Assembly: GCA_026002935.1 (NCBI GenBank)
Contig: BPGH01000001.1
Location: forward strand, 1,475,965-1,539,964
Direction of reading: 5' to 3'
Source: Acidimicrobiia bacterium
Lineage (GTDB): Bacteria; Actinomycetota; Acidimicrobiia; IMCC26256; PALSA-610
DNA: 64,000 nucleotides
Shown: positions 40,859-50,668 of the stretch, one piece after another
Numbering within the stretch: position 1 is the first letter of the stretch
Layout: every line of letters begins with the position of its first letter
Notes under the pieces: generated by a model
What the model was told of the DNA's origin: nothing
Database searches by the model: none
The model's input: only the letters and a program-made list of their open reading frames with translations
Program-made: the position numbers and the translations under genes

Positions 40859-42592
40859 TCAGCCGACCTCGAACGTCGTCGACACGACCGCCTGGTCGAT
40901 GTCGGTGCGCAGCGCCCGGATCTCCAGCTCCCACACGCCGGCGACCGGCAGGTCCGCCGTCCCCGAGTACGAGCCCTCGCCGTCGGCCGACAACGCGACG
41001 GCGATCGGCCCGATGCCCTGCTCGGGCTGCACGAGTCCCGCCGAGATCTCCAGCGGCTCGAACGGCTCCGGCTCGGCGGCGTCCGTCGTCACCGCGATCG
41101 TCACCGTGTTGCGGCCCGTGAGGCCGGGCGACACGCGCACCGCGAAGCGCAGCCCCTCGTCGGGGTCGGTCAGCTCGCCCGAGAATCCGGCGACCGGCGC
41201 GGGGCCCACCTCTCCGGCCGCGGGCGCGTCCGCGCCGGCGGCGACGCGCGCGGGCTGGGTGTTGACGAGCGCGGCGGTCACCGCGAGCACGACCGCCGCG
41301 ATCACGACCTCGACGGCGACCGCGCTGCGCAGGTCGCGCCAGTCCTCGGCGTCCGCGTCCGCCGTCGCCGCCCCGGGCCCCGCGGGCCGCAGCCGTGCCG
41401 CCGCCCGCCACCGGCCGGCGACGTGGCGGCTGACGCTCGCCGCGGCGACGACGAACACGACGAGCCCGGCCTTCGCGAGGACGAGCCGCCCGTAGGTGGT
41501 GTCGACCAGGGAGTCGAGCCCGTCGGACTGGCGCAGCGTCTGCAGCGTGCCGGTCGCCACCGCGACGCCGATCACGGGCCCCGCGTACGACGAGAACCGG
41601 ACGGTCGCCGCCCGCGCACCGCGCGGCCGGCCTCGGTCGAACAGCAGCGTGCAGAGCACCACCAGCCCGCCGAACCAGGTCGCGACCGCCGCAAGGTGGA
41701 CCAGATCGGTGACGGTCGCCAGCGTGACCCAGCGGCCGGCCCGGGCGTGGCCGCCGAACGTGAACGTCGCGACGAGCGCGAGGGCGACGAGCGAGTCCAC
41801 CGCGTGCACGAACGGGGTCCGGCGCCGCGCAGGCGCGCGCAGCGCGCCGAGCGCGAACAGGAGGACCGGCACGCGCGCGAGCCACGCCCGGCCGAAATTG
41901 GTCGACAGGACGTCGCGCAGCACCTCGGGGTCCCACGCCGCCGAAAGGCCGCGGCCCGACGTGTAGGCCGCCTGCATCCCGATCCCGACGACGGCGGTGA
42001 CCAGCGCGACGGCCCAGCTCGCCCACAGCAGGACCAGCACCGGCGGCCGCCCGGCCGCCGCGGGCCAGCACGCGCGCACGAACAGCACGCCCCCGACCAG
42101 CACGAGCACCGACGCGAACGCGAGGGCCCGGGTGACCCCGAACCCGACGGCGACGCCCCGGTTCTCCTGGGGGGCGAGGAGGCCCGCGAGCGCCTCGGCG
42201 TCCGCGGTCGGCTCGCCGACGGTGAACGTGAACGCGCCCGACACCGGGTGCGAGTCGGTCGACACGACCCGCCAGTCGACGACGTAGCTCCCGTCGGGCA
42301 GGGCCGGCAGCGTCGCGACCACCTCGGCGCCCGAGGTCCCGGCCTCCGGGGCGCCGACGCCGCCGACCTCCCGGCCCTCGCCGTCGAGCAGCCGCAGCGC
42401 GTCCGAGGGGATCTGCACGGGCTCGGTGAACCGCAGCACCAGCGACGCGGGGGGCTCCCCCGCGGGGAGCTCGGCGCCGGCCGCGGGCTCGCTGCCCGTG
42501 AGGTCCGCGTGGGCGGCGGCCGGCGCGGCGGCCGCGACGACCGCCAGCGACGCGACCGCGACCGTCGCGGCGAGGCGCGCGGCGGCCCTCAC
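40859..42592 (-). CDS. CopC-CopD fusion copper-resistance/uptake protein
   Basis: 577 residues. A signal peptide ends PAAAHADLTGSEP, giving a mature N-terminal His as in CopC. The CopC beta-domain ends DSHPVSGAFTFTVGEP. The CopD membrane domain (about residues 150-440) has some eight hydrophobic segments and conserved FGRAWLARVPVLL, HLAAVATWFGGLVV and YGRLVLAKAGLVV. The C-terminal ~120 residues form an extra extracytoplasmic beta domain (FSGELTDPDEGLRFAVRVSP), as in YcnJ-like proteins. Function: copper binding and transport across the membrane. Confidence 0.9.
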   Translation of the reverse strand: MRAAARLAATVAVASLAVVAAAAPAAAHADLTGSEPAAGAELPAGEPPASLVLRFTEPVQIPSDALRLLDGEGREVGGVGAPEAGTSGAEVVATLPALPDGSYVVDWRVVSTDSHPVSGAFTFTVGEPTADAEALAGLLAPQENRGVAVGFGVTRALAFASVLVLVGGVLFVRACWPAAAGRPPVLVLLWASWAVALVTAVVGIGMQAAYTSGRGLSAAWDPEVLRDVLSTNFGRAWLARVPVLLFALGALRAPARRRTPFVHAVDSLVALALVATFTFGGHARAGRWVTLATVTDLVHLAAVATWFGGLVVLCTLLFDRGRPRGARAATVRFSSYAGPVIGVAVATGTLQTLRQSDGLDSLVDTTYGRLVLAKAGLVVFVVAAASVSRHVAGRWRAAARLRPAGPGAATADADAEDWRDLRSAVAVEVVIAAVVLAVTAALVNTQPARVAAGADAPAAGEVGPAPVAGFSGELTDPDEGLRFAVRVSPGLTGRNTVTIAVTTDAAEPEPFEPLEISAGLVQPEQGIGPIAVALSADGEGSYSGTADLPVAGVWELEIRALRTDIDQAVVSTTFEVG

Positions 42593-42760
42593 GCGGCGGC
42601 GGGCGGGGTCGGGCGGCGCGCGGCGGCGCGCGGTCGGGGTGCCGGGTCCCCCGGGGGGTGGGCGGCGCCCCCGGGCCCGGCCGGGCGATGCTCGGGCGTC
42701 GTCATCCCCCGATGGTCGCCGACCGGCGCCGGGCGGTTCCAGGCGCCCCGCTCGCGCCGC

Positions 42761-43354
42761 TCAGCCCGCGGGCCGGGCGGCCGCGTCGAGCAGCGCCCGC
42801 ACGTCCGCCGGCAGGGGCAGCTCGGCGAGCGCGGCCCGGCCCGCTGCGCTCATCTTCGCCGTCGTCTTCGCGAGGACCCGCCGCAGCGTCGCCGGCTCGA
42901 GGCGAGCCGCGACGTCGGCGAGCTGCGTCTCGACGAACACGAGGCACAGCGCGTCCTCGAACGTCTGGACCTCGGGGTCGGACCCGAGGCCCTCCTTGCG
43001 GACGATCGCCTGCACCCGCGCGATCGTCGCCGGGTCGTAGCCTGCGCCCTCCAGCAGCGCGCCGAGCTCGCGGGCGTGGCGCCCGTGCAGCTCGCGTCGC
43101 CACCGCAGGTACCCGGCGCGCCCCGCCGGGTACGACGCCCGGGGCACCGCCCAGCGGCGCAGGTGGTGGCCCCGGGCGGCGAGCAGCAACGCCTCGCCGG
43201 CCCCGGGGCGCAGGCGCCGGACCCACTCCGTCGCGAGCTCGGCGTGCAGGACCTCCTTCGGCCCCTCCCGGCCGCGCACCATCACGACCTCGGGACCCTG
43301 CGCGTTGGCGGCGTCGATCGCCGCGATCGCGCGCGCGAAGCGGTCGTCGGTCAC
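42761..43354 (-). CDS. DUF4202 family protein
   Basis: 197 residues. Family landmarks are FARAIAAIDAANAQGP, LHAELATEWVRRL, LLLAARGHHLRRWAVPR and YDPATIARVQAIVRKEGLG. The several conserved His and Asp suggest an HD-like metal helical fold. Function not established. The GTG start overlaps the dienelactone hydrolase stop (GTGA), so it is co-translated with it. Confidence 0.85.
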   Translation of the reverse strand: MTDDRFARAIAAIDAANAQGPEVVMVRGREGPKEVLHAELATEWVRRLRPGAGEALLLAARGHHLRRWAVPRASYPAGRAGYLRWRRELHGRHARELGALLEGAGYDPATIARVQAIVRKEGLGSDPEVQTFEDALCLVFVETQLADVAARLEPATLRRVLAKTTAKMSAAGRAALAELPLPADVRALLDAAARPAG

Positions 43355-44103
43355 GGCGCCGCCGGTGCGGGGGCGCCGAGGTGGCGGTCGAGCCACGCGA
43401 GCGTGCGGGCCCACGCGTCGGCCGCCGCCCGCGGGTGGTGATCGGCGCGGGCGTCGCAGTGGAACCCGTGGCCGGCCCCGGCGTAGCGCACCACTTCGCC
43501 GGCCACGGCCGCGCCGGCCAGGGCCGCGCGCAGGCGCTCCACGTCCTCCACCGGGATCGACGGGTCCTCGTCGCCGAACAGCCCGAGCCACGGGGTGCGC
43601 AGCCCGGCCGCCTCGCCGACCAGCGGCGGGAACCGGGGGAAGCGGGCGGTCACGATCCCGCCGCCGTAGAAGCCGACGGCGGCGCCGAGTGCGCGCCGGG
43701 CCGCGACGAGGAAGCTCACGCGGCCCCCGAAGCAGAAGCCGACGACCGCGATGCGCCGGTCGGGGTGGCCGCGGCCCCGCAGGTGGTCGAGCGCGGCGTC
43801 GACGTCGACGAGGACCGCGTCGTCGCCCGGCACCGACCCGAACAGCTCGAGCACGCGCGCGAAGTCGCCGTAGGGGCCGGTCAGCCCGTCGCCCCCGCGG
43901 TGGAACAGCTCGGGCGCGACCGCGTCGTACCCCGCCGCCGCGAAGCGCGCCGTCACGTCCTGGATGTGCTCGTTGACCCCGAAGGCCTCCTGCACGACGA
44001 CCACCGCGCCCCTGGCGGTCGGGCCGTCGCCGGCGCCGGGGACGGCCTCGTACACGCGCATCGGGCCGTCCGCCGTCGGCACCGCCACGAACCCGGTCCG
44101 CAC
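43351..44103 (-). CDS. Dienelactone hydrolase-family alpha/beta hydrolase
   Basis: 250 residues. Nucleophile Cys in VGFCFGGRV, acid in LFGDEDPSIP and His in YAGAGHGFHCD form the DLH-type triad. VVVVQEAFGVNEHIQDVTAR is the family's N-terminal block. It hydrolyses lactones or esters in aromatic catabolism; the substrate is unknown. GTG 44103 is used because TAGGGT lies 7 bases upstream. Confidence 0.9.
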   Translation of the reverse strand: MRTGFVAVPTADGPMRVYEAVPGAGDGPTARGAVVVVQEAFGVNEHIQDVTARFAAAGYDAVAPELFHRGGDGLTGPYGDFARVLELFGSVPGDDAVLVDVDAALDHLRGRGHPDRRIAVVGFCFGGRVSFLVAARRALGAAVGFYGGGIVTARFPRFPPLVGEAAGLRTPWLGLFGDEDPSIPVEDVERLRAALAGAAVAGEVVRYAGAGHGFHCDARADHHPRAAADAWARTLAWLDRHLGAPAPAAP

Positions 44104-44110
44104 CGGACCG

Positions 44111-44116
44111 ACCCTA
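44111..44116 (-). promoter_or_regulatory. -10 box (TAGGGT) for the DLH-DUF4202 pair
   Basis: On the minus strand TAGGGT lies 7 bases before GTG 44103. Divergent to it, TACCGT at 44142-44147 may serve the ferredoxin gene with a short leader. Confidence 0.42.
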
Positions 44117-44176
44117 GAGGTGCCGCGCCGAGCGAGTCGAGTACCGTGCGGGCCCGTCGGCCGAGGAGGAGGCACC

Positions 44177-44377
44177 ATGGGGTTCCGGGTCGTGGTCGAC
44201 TTCGACCGCTGCGAGAGCAACGCGCTGTGCATGGGCGTCGCACCCGAGGTGTTCGAGGTGCGCGACGACGACTTCCTGTACGTGCTGCAGGAGCGCCCGC
44301 CCGAGGAGCTGCGCGAGAAGTGCGTCGAGGCCGCCCGCGTCTGCCCGAAGCAGGCGATCACGATCGTCGACGAGTAG
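44177..44377 (+). CDS. Ferredoxin, single-cluster (3Fe-4S type)
   Basis: 66 residues. VDFDRCESNALCMGVAPEVF and ARVCPKQAITI give Cys at about 11, 17 and 56. The pattern CxxxxxC...CP is that of the [3Fe-4S] ferredoxins that feed bacterial P450s. GAGGAGG precedes the ATG. The gene starts a set with SDR and acyl-CoA dehydrogenase. No P450 is next to it, so it could serve either P450 of this window or another redox enzyme. Confidence 0.9.
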   Translation: MGFRVVVDFDRCESNALCMGVAPEVFEVRDDDFLYVLQERPPEELREKCVEAARVCPKQAITIVDE

Positions 44378-45175
44378 GTGGGCGGGCTCGAGGGGAGGGC
44401 GGCGCTCGTCACCGGCGGCGGCAGCGGCATCGGGCTCGGCACGGCCCGGCGCCTCGCGGCCGACGGCGCGCACGTGACGATCGCCGCCCGCACGGAGGAC
44501 CGGCTGCGCGACGCGGTGGAGGAGATCCGCGCCGTCGCGGCCGACGGGGCGACCGTCGCCTACGCGGTGTGCGACGTGACGGTCGAGGACGACGTCCGGG
44601 CGGCCGTCGAACGCGCCCGCGCGGCGACCGGGACGCTCGACATCCTCTTCGCGTGTGCGGGCGGCGCCCGCAACTTCGGCGCCGTCGTCGACTGCGACGC
44701 GCCGGGGTGGTGGGCGACCGTCGAGCTCAACGTGCTCGGCACGTTCCTGGCGATCAAGCACGCGGCGGCGGCGATGATCGCGTCCGGCCGGGGTGGCTCG
44801 ATCATCGGCATGTCCTCGATCGCCGGCCACGCGACGCACCGCCTGATGAGCTCGTACTGCGTCGGCAAGGCCGGGATCGAGATGCTCGTGAAGGTCGCGG
44901 CCGACGAGCTGGGCGCGCACGGGATCCGTGTCAACGCGGTGCAACCGGGGCTCGTCGACACCGAGCTGGTCGCGTTCGTCACCGCGGGCGGCAAGCTCCT
45001 CGACGACTACCTGGCGCAGATGCCGATCTCGCGCGTCGGCACCGTCGACGACGTCGCGAACCTGGTCCGGTTCCTCGCCGGGCCGGAGTCGTCGTGGATC
45101 ACGGGCCAGACGATCGGGGTCGACGGCGGGCACCAGCTCCGCCGGGGCCCCGACTACGGGCTGCTCGCCGAGTGA
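44378..45175 (+). CDS. SDR-family oxidoreductase
   Basis: 265 residues. TGGGSGIG cofactor loop (about 12-19), CAGG, catalytic Ser in GMSSIAGHA and YCVGKAG. The N-terminus AALVTGGGSGIGLGTARRL is canonical. The start GTG follows the ferredoxin stop with no gap; its stop overlaps the next GTG. It probably oxidises a hydroxyl on a CoA-linked or polycyclic substrate. Confidence 0.88.
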   Translation: MGGLEGRAALVTGGGSGIGLGTARRLAADGAHVTIAARTEDRLRDAVEEIRAVAADGATVAYAVCDVTVEDDVRAAVERARAATGTLDILFACAGGARNFGAVVDCDAPGWWATVELNVLGTFLAIKHAAAAMIASGRGGSIIGMSSIAGHATHRLMSSYCVGKAGIEMLVKVAADELGAHGIRVNAVQPGLVDTELVAFVTAGGKLLDDYLAQMPISRVGTVDDVANLVRFLAGPESSWITGQTIGVDGGHQLRRGPDYGLLAE

Positions 45176-46410
45176 CCGCGGCCGCGATGGACTTCGAGGA
45201 GTCGGCCGAGGAGCGGGCCTTCCGCGCCGAGGTCCGGGCGTGGCTCGACGCGCACGCCCGCCGCCGCGAGCCGGGGGAGGACCCGGAGGAGTTCTTCTTC
45301 GCCGCCGGCCACGAGCCCGGCGCGGAGGCCGAGTTCGTCGCCCGCAGCAAGGAGTGGCAGCGGACGCTGTTCGAGCACGGCTGGGCCGGGATCACCTGGC
45401 CCCGCGAGTGGGGCGGGCGGGGCGGCGCCGGGTGGCAGCAGCGGATCTTCAACGAGGAGCAGGCCCGTTACGCGGTGTCGGCCGGTGTCTTCGCGGTCGG
45501 GATCGGGATGGTCGGGCCGACGATCATCGCGTGGGGTACCGACGAGCAGCAGCGCCGCTTCCTCCCCGCGATGCTGCGGGGCGACCACATCTGGTGCCAG
45601 CTGTTCTCCGAGCCGGGCGCGGGCTCCGACCTCGCGGGCCTGCGGACGCGCGCCGAGCGTGACGGCGACGAGTGGGTCGTGAACGGGCAGAAGGTGTGGA
45701 CCTCCGGTGCGCACTTCAGCGACTGGGGGCTGCTGCTCGCCCGCTCCAACTGGGACGCGCCGAAGCACCGCGGCATCACGGCGTTCCTCGTCGACATGCA
45801 CTCGCCGGGCGTCGAGGTGCGGCCGCTGCGCCAGATCACCGGCATCGCGCACTTCAACGAGGTCTTCCTGACCGACGTGCGCGTCCCCGATTCCCACCGC
45901 CTCGGGCCGGTCGACGGCGGCTGGCGGGTCGCGCAGACGATGCTCGCCAACGAGCGCGTCCTCATCGGCGGCGGGGGCGCGCGCACGGGATTCGGCGAGA
46001 TCGTCGAACTGGCGCGCCGGGCGGGCACCGCCGGCGACCCGCTCGTGCGCCAGGAGCTCGCGCGGTGCTACACGCGGCTCCAGGTCCTGAAGTGGCTCGG
46101 CTGGCGGGCTCGCAGCCGGGCCGGCGGCGGGCTCGGGCCGGAGGCGTCGGTGCTGAAGCTCGCGGCCTCGTTGCGCCAGGCGGCCGACGGCGACCTGGTG
46201 CTCGCGCTGCAGCGGGCCGCGGGCATGCTCGCGGGGGCCGACGCCCACGACGACGGCCGCTGGCAGCAGCAGTTCCTGTCGCAGTGGAGCAGCCGTATCG
46301 GCGGCGGCACCGAGCAGATCCAGCGCAACGTGATCGGCGAGCGCGTGCTCGGCCTGCCCCCGGACGTGCGCGTCGACAAGGACGTGCCGTTCCGCGACGT
46401 CGCCGGCTGA
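45172..46410 (+). CDS. Acyl-CoA dehydrogenase
   Basis: 412 residues. FAD enzyme that introduces a trans-2 double bond into an acyl-CoA. ITWPREWGGRGG, CQLFSEPGAGSDLAGL (flavin and substrate site), VVNGQKVWTSGAHF, and the C-terminal SSRIGGGTEQIQRNVIGERV. The style is of the FadE group used for bulky substrates. GTG 45172 overlaps the SDR stop; the in-frame ATG at 45187 is an alternative start. Confidence 0.9.
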   Translation: MTAAAMDFEESAEERAFRAEVRAWLDAHARRREPGEDPEEFFFAAGHEPGAEAEFVARSKEWQRTLFEHGWAGITWPREWGGRGGAGWQQRIFNEEQARYAVSAGVFAVGIGMVGPTIIAWGTDEQQRRFLPAMLRGDHIWCQLFSEPGAGSDLAGLRTRAERDGDEWVVNGQKVWTSGAHFSDWGLLLARSNWDAPKHRGITAFLVDMHSPGVEVRPLRQITGIAHFNEVFLTDVRVPDSHRLGPVDGGWRVAQTMLANERVLIGGGGARTGFGEIVELARRAGTAGDPLVRQELARCYTRLQVLKWLGWRARSRAGGGLGPEASVLKLAASLRQAADGDLVLALQRAAGMLAGADAHDDGRWQQQFLSQWSSRIGGGTEQIQRNVIGERVLGLPPDVRVDKDVPFRDVAG

Positions 46411-46424
46411 CCCGCGGGGGACGA

Positions 46425-46446
46425 CCCGCCGGGAACGGCCGGCGGG
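46425..46446. terminator. Bidirectional hairpin between convergent genes
   Basis: CCCGCCGG (46425-46432) and CCGGCGGG (46439-46446) with a 6-base loop, placed between the acyl-CoA dehydrogenase stop and the stop of the convergent membrane-protein gene. Confidence 0.55.
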
Positions 46447-46454
46447 GCGCGGGG

Positions 46455-46853
46455 TCAGCCGCGGGCTTCGACGATCCGGTCGGTCTGCGCCTGCTGCTCG
46501 TAGATGAGGCGCGCCAGCCAGAATCGCAGGAACTGCGCGAGCGAGTAGCGCAGGAAGAGCGCGGCGCCGAGCACCGTGACGCCCACCCCGACCAGGGCCA
46601 GCACGATCGCGTCGCGCTGCTGGGCGGGACCCTCCGTGTTGAACGCGGACGACGCGCTCGACGACGAGAGGTACCCGACCACCGCGATCACGACGCCGAC
46701 GACCATGAGCAGCGCGCCGGCGGTCGCCCAGGTCCGGTCGCGCGCCGCCCTGGGGTCACGCAGCTTCATCGCCGAGATCTCCGCCCGGAACTGTGCGACC
46801 CGGTCGCCCGGCGCGCCCGCCGCCTGCTCCTGCTGTTCCTGCGTCTGGTTCAT
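46455..46853 (-). CDS. Small two-pass membrane protein
   Basis: 132 residues. Gln-rich N-terminus, FRAEISAMKLRDPRAARD amphipathic helix, then two hydrophobic segments (about 45-65, WATAGALLMVVGVVIAVV, and 83-104, IVLALVGVGVTVLGAALFL). A C-terminal helix LARLIYEQQAQTDRIVEARG follows. Function unknown. It lies 7 bp after livF on the same strand; TACGGT at 46862-46867 lies 8 bases before its ATG and could give it its own promoter. Confidence 0.75.
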   Translation of the reverse strand: MNQTQEQQEQAAGAPGDRVAQFRAEISAMKLRDPRAARDRTWATAGALLMVVGVVIAVVGYLSSSSASSAFNTEGPAQQRDAIVLALVGVGVTVLGAALFLRYSLAQFLRFWLARLIYEQQAQTDRIVEARG

Positions 46854-46860
46854 GTCCCCC

Positions 46861-47618
46861 CTACCGTATCGCCGCGCCGTCGGGTGATCGAGTGCCGCCG
46901 TCGCCGCCCAGGTACGCCGCGGCGAGGTCCCGGGCGAGCTCGCCGGGCGGGCCGGACGCGACGACCTCACCGTGCACCATGATCGCGGCGCGGTCCGCGA
47001 CCCCGAGCACGGTCTGCGCGAACTGCTCGACGACGAGGATCGCGACGCCTTCACGCGCCACCTCGGCGACCGCGGCGTACAGCTCCTCGACGATGATCGG
47101 CGCGAGGCCCATCGACAGCTCGTCGAGGAGCAGCAGGGCGGGGTCGGTGGCCAGCGCGCGCGCCATCGCGAGCATCTGCTGCTCGCCGCCCGACATCGTC
47201 CCCGCGAGCTGGTTTCGGCGCTCGCCCAGGCGCGGGAACCGCTGATAGGTGCGCTCCTCGATCGACGCGAGCGACCGGCCCGTGTAGGTGGCCATCCGGA
47301 GGTTCTCGCGCACCGTCAGGTTGGGGAAGATGCCCTTGCCCTCGGGGATCAGGCACAGGCCGGCGCGCGCGAGCTGATCGGGTGTCGCGCCGTTGACGCG
47401 CCGGCCGGCGACGATCACGTCGCCGTCGGTGGCGGGCAGCAGCCCGCAGACGACCTTCAACATCGTGGACTTGCCCGCGCCGTTCGGCCCGAGGATCGCG
47501 GTGACGCTGCCGGCCGGGACCTCGAGGTCGACGCCGTGCACGACCTCGATGCGGCCGTACGCCGCGCGCACGCCGCGCAGTTCGAGCATCGGGGTCTGCG
47601 GGTGGCCGGCGCGCGCGC

Positions 47619-47622
<4 letters not shown>
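46861..47622 (-). CDS. livF: Branched-chain amino-acid-type ABC transporter ATPase LivF
   Basis: 253 residues. ATPase with Walker A LGPNGAGKST, signature TMSGGEQQMLAMARAL, Walker B LLLLDELSMGLAP and ILVVEQFAQTVL, the LivF hallmark. GTG 47622 overlaps the livG stop. It is part of a complete operon livK-livHM-livG-livF. The substrate may be an amino acid or an aromatic or other carboxylate; family members include both. Confidence 0.95.
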
Positions 47623-48335
<713 letters not shown>

Positions 48336-48336
48336 G

Positions 48337-50583
48337 TCAGCGCACCTCCAGCGCGCCGAGCCGGTCGTCGAGGGCCGCGAGGTCGTCGGGGGTGAACGGG
48401 CGGTCGATGCCGACCCACTCCAGCTCGTCGCCCGCGAACATCGGCTGCGGCCCCGCGGCGCCGGTGTCGGCCCCGCGGGCCCTCGACTGCACGAACGCGG
48501 TGGCGCCCAGCAGGAGCACGACCCCGCCGATGATCAGCCACCAGGCGCCCACGTCGCTCGTGACGACGTACAGGTAGAGCGCGCCGAGCGCCGCGAGGAA
48601 CGCGAGGAACACGGCGCGCGCCCGGGCGAGCGGTTCGAACGCCTCTCGCATGTCCGCGACCGCGCCGTTGGGGTTGCGGCCGAGCCCGATGCCCATGAGC
48701 CCGGGCGTGACGGTGGCGAGGTTCGGGAACCAGCTCACGTTGCGCAGGACCGGCCAGTCGGGCATCGCCGCGAGCACCGCGAGCGAGATGCCCGCGAAGA
48801 GCGCGCCGCCGACGCGTTGGATGCCGCCGACGACCGCGACCATGAAGACCGGCAGGCCGACGGTGAACTCCCAGTTCTGCTGGTTGGTGCTGCCCTGCAG
48901 CGACCCGATGAGCGCGCCGCCGATCCCGGCCATGCCGGCCGACACGGCGAAGATCGTGAGCTTCGTCATGGTGAGGTTCATCCCGACCGTCGCGCACGCG
49001 GCGGGGCTGTCCTTCATCGCGAGGAGGCGCCGGCCGAAGCGCGACCGCCGCAGCCACACCACGAAGACGCTCATCAGGGCGAACGTCGTCGCCATGAGCA
49101 TGAGCTGCCGGTAGTACGTGTCGAAGGTGTACCCGAACAGCTTCAGGTCGGGGACGCCGACCGAGCCGGTGCCGAACAGCGCGATCTTCACGTCGGTGAA
49201 CGGCAGGTCGAAGGGGCGCAGGCGGAACACCCACCGGTCGAGGAACACCGCGAAGGCCGCGGTCGCGAGCGCGAGGTAGATGCCCGACAGCCGCAGGGTC
49301 GGGAGTGCGATCAGGGCGCCCACCAGCGCCGTGAACACGAACGCCCACACGATCCCCATGGGGCTGCCGCCGGTGCCGAGATGGGCCATCGTCACCGCGC
49401 CGATGCCCGCGAGGCTCCAGTGCGCGAGCGACACCTGGCCGGCGAGGCCGATGAGCGGCACGAGCGCGAGCGCCACGATCGCCAGGCCGTACATGCGCCC
49501 CATCGTCACGGCGTTCGCGGTCGTGAGCAGCGGGATCGCCAGCGCGGTCCCGGCGACGACGACGGCGGCGAAGGTGAATGCTCCGCGCATCGACGGCATC
49601 GGGACGACCTCGCGCGTACGCGCCGTGCCGTGGGCGCGCAGCCGGGCGCTCGGCAGCACCAGCAGCACCACGAACAGGACGATCACCGGCACCGCCGAGA
49701 CGAACGTCGAGTCGAAGTACTGGTTGTTGTCGGTCCAGTCGGACAGGTAGCCCCGCAGGTAGCCCTCGGTCAGGCCGAGGACGAGCGCGCCGACGAACGT
49801 CATCGGCAGGCTGCGGAGCCGCCCGATCATCGCAGCCGCGTACGCGTTGACGATGAGCAGCGACATCGGCGCGGGCGCGAGGGAGATGGTGCCGACGAAG
49901 AGGATGCCGCTCAGTGCGGCGAGCGACGAGCCGATCGCCCACGCGAGCATCGACGAGCGGTCGGGCCGCGCCCCGTTGAGCGCGGCGAGCGGGCGGTCGT
50001 CGACCGCGGCGCGCATCGCGATCCCGGCGCGGGTGTGGTACAGCAGGACCCGCAGGCCGGCGGCGACGGCGACGGCCACGACGATGGTGATGAACTCGTG
50101 CCAGGTCACGGCCACGCCGGCGACGTCGAAGCCCCGCCCCGAGAGGAACTTCGCGTCGCGCCGCAGCACGTCGGGGTCCCACACCCAGTTGGCGAGGCCG
50201 ATCAGCGAGAACAGCAACGAGACGGTGACGACCAGCTTCACCGTCTCGGTCGTCTGCTGGAGCCCGCGGAAGATCACGAGCTCGAGCAGGGCGCCGAACA
50301 GGGGGCCGAGCACGAACAGGACGGTGGCGATCGCGAGCGGCGCGGGCCATCCCCAGTCGAAGCGGAGCTGCCAGTACGCGAAGGCGCCGAGCATGCCGAT
50401 CGCGCCGTGCGCGAAGTTGAAGACGCCCGTCGTCGTGTAGGTGAGCACGAGCCCGCTCGCGCCGACCGCGAGGATCGCGGCGACCGACAGGCCGGCGACG
50501 GTGAAGCTCAGGAACTTGTCGACGTCGCTCGACGCGTCGAGAGCGGGGCCGAGGCCCTGTGCCAGCCAGGCGGCGAGCACCAT
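48337..50583 (-). CDS. Fused LivH-LivM permease of the branched-chain amino-acid-type ABC transporter
   Basis: 748 residues. The N-terminal half (about 1-300) is LivH-like: GLVLTYTTTGVFNFAHGAIG and YHTRAGIAMRAAVDDRPLAA. The second half (about 330-650) is LivM-like: MYGLAIVALALVPLIGLAGQ, VSLAHWSLAGIGAV, RRSRFGRRLLAMKDSPAACA and VGGIQRVGGALFAG. The normal two permeases are therefore one polypeptide. A C-terminal extension of about 100 residues adds two membrane segments and a charged tail (PFTPDDLAALDDRLGA). It is the transmembrane pathway for the LivK-bound solute. Confidence 0.93.
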   Translation of the reverse strand: MVLAAWLAQGLGPALDASSDVDKFLSFTVAGLSVAAILAVGASGLVLTYTTTGVFNFAHGAIGMLGAFAYWQLRFDWGWPAPLAIATVLFVLGPLFGALLELVIFRGLQQTTETVKLVVTVSLLFSLIGLANWVWDPDVLRRDAKFLSGRGFDVAGVAVTWHEFITIVVAVAVAAGLRVLLYHTRAGIAMRAAVDDRPLAALNGARPDRSSMLAWAIGSSLAALSGILFVGTISLAPAPMSLLIVNAYAAAMIGRLRSLPMTFVGALVLGLTEGYLRGYLSDWTDNNQYFDSTFVSAVPVIVLFVVLLVLPSARLRAHGTARTREVVPMPSMRGAFTFAAVVVAGTALAIPLLTTANAVTMGRMYGLAIVALALVPLIGLAGQVSLAHWSLAGIGAVTMAHLGTGGSPMGIVWAFVFTALVGALIALPTLRLSGIYLALATAAFAVFLDRWVFRLRPFDLPFTDVKIALFGTGSVGVPDLKLFGYTFDTYYRQLMLMATTFALMSVFVVWLRRSRFGRRLLAMKDSPAACATVGMNLTMTKLTIFAVSAGMAGIGGALIGSLQGSTNQQNWEFTVGLPVFMVAVVGGIQRVGGALFAGISLAVLAAMPDWPVLRNVSWFPNLATVTPGLMGIGLGRNPNGAVADMREAFEPLARARAVFLAFLAALGALYLYVVTSDVGAWWLIIGGVVLLLGATAFVQSRARGADTGAAGPQPMFAGDELEWVGIDRPFTPDDLAALDDRLGALEVR

Positions 50584-50633
50584 CGCGGGTCACGCTCCCT
50601 CCGGCGCCCCTCCCTCCGGGCGCCGCGGTGTCG

Positions 50634-50662
50634 GGAGGGGCCCGGGCGGCCCGGGCCCCTCC
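50634..50662 (-). terminator. Very stable hairpin between livK-like and livHM genes
   Basis: A perfect 13-bp stem GGAGGGGCCCGGG / CCCGGGCCCCTCC with a 3-base loop, 6 bp after the substrate-binding-protein stop. It probably partly terminates or protects the upstream mRNA. That would explain higher expression of the binding protein than of the membrane parts. Confidence 0.65.
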
Positions 50663-50668
50663 GGTCGG

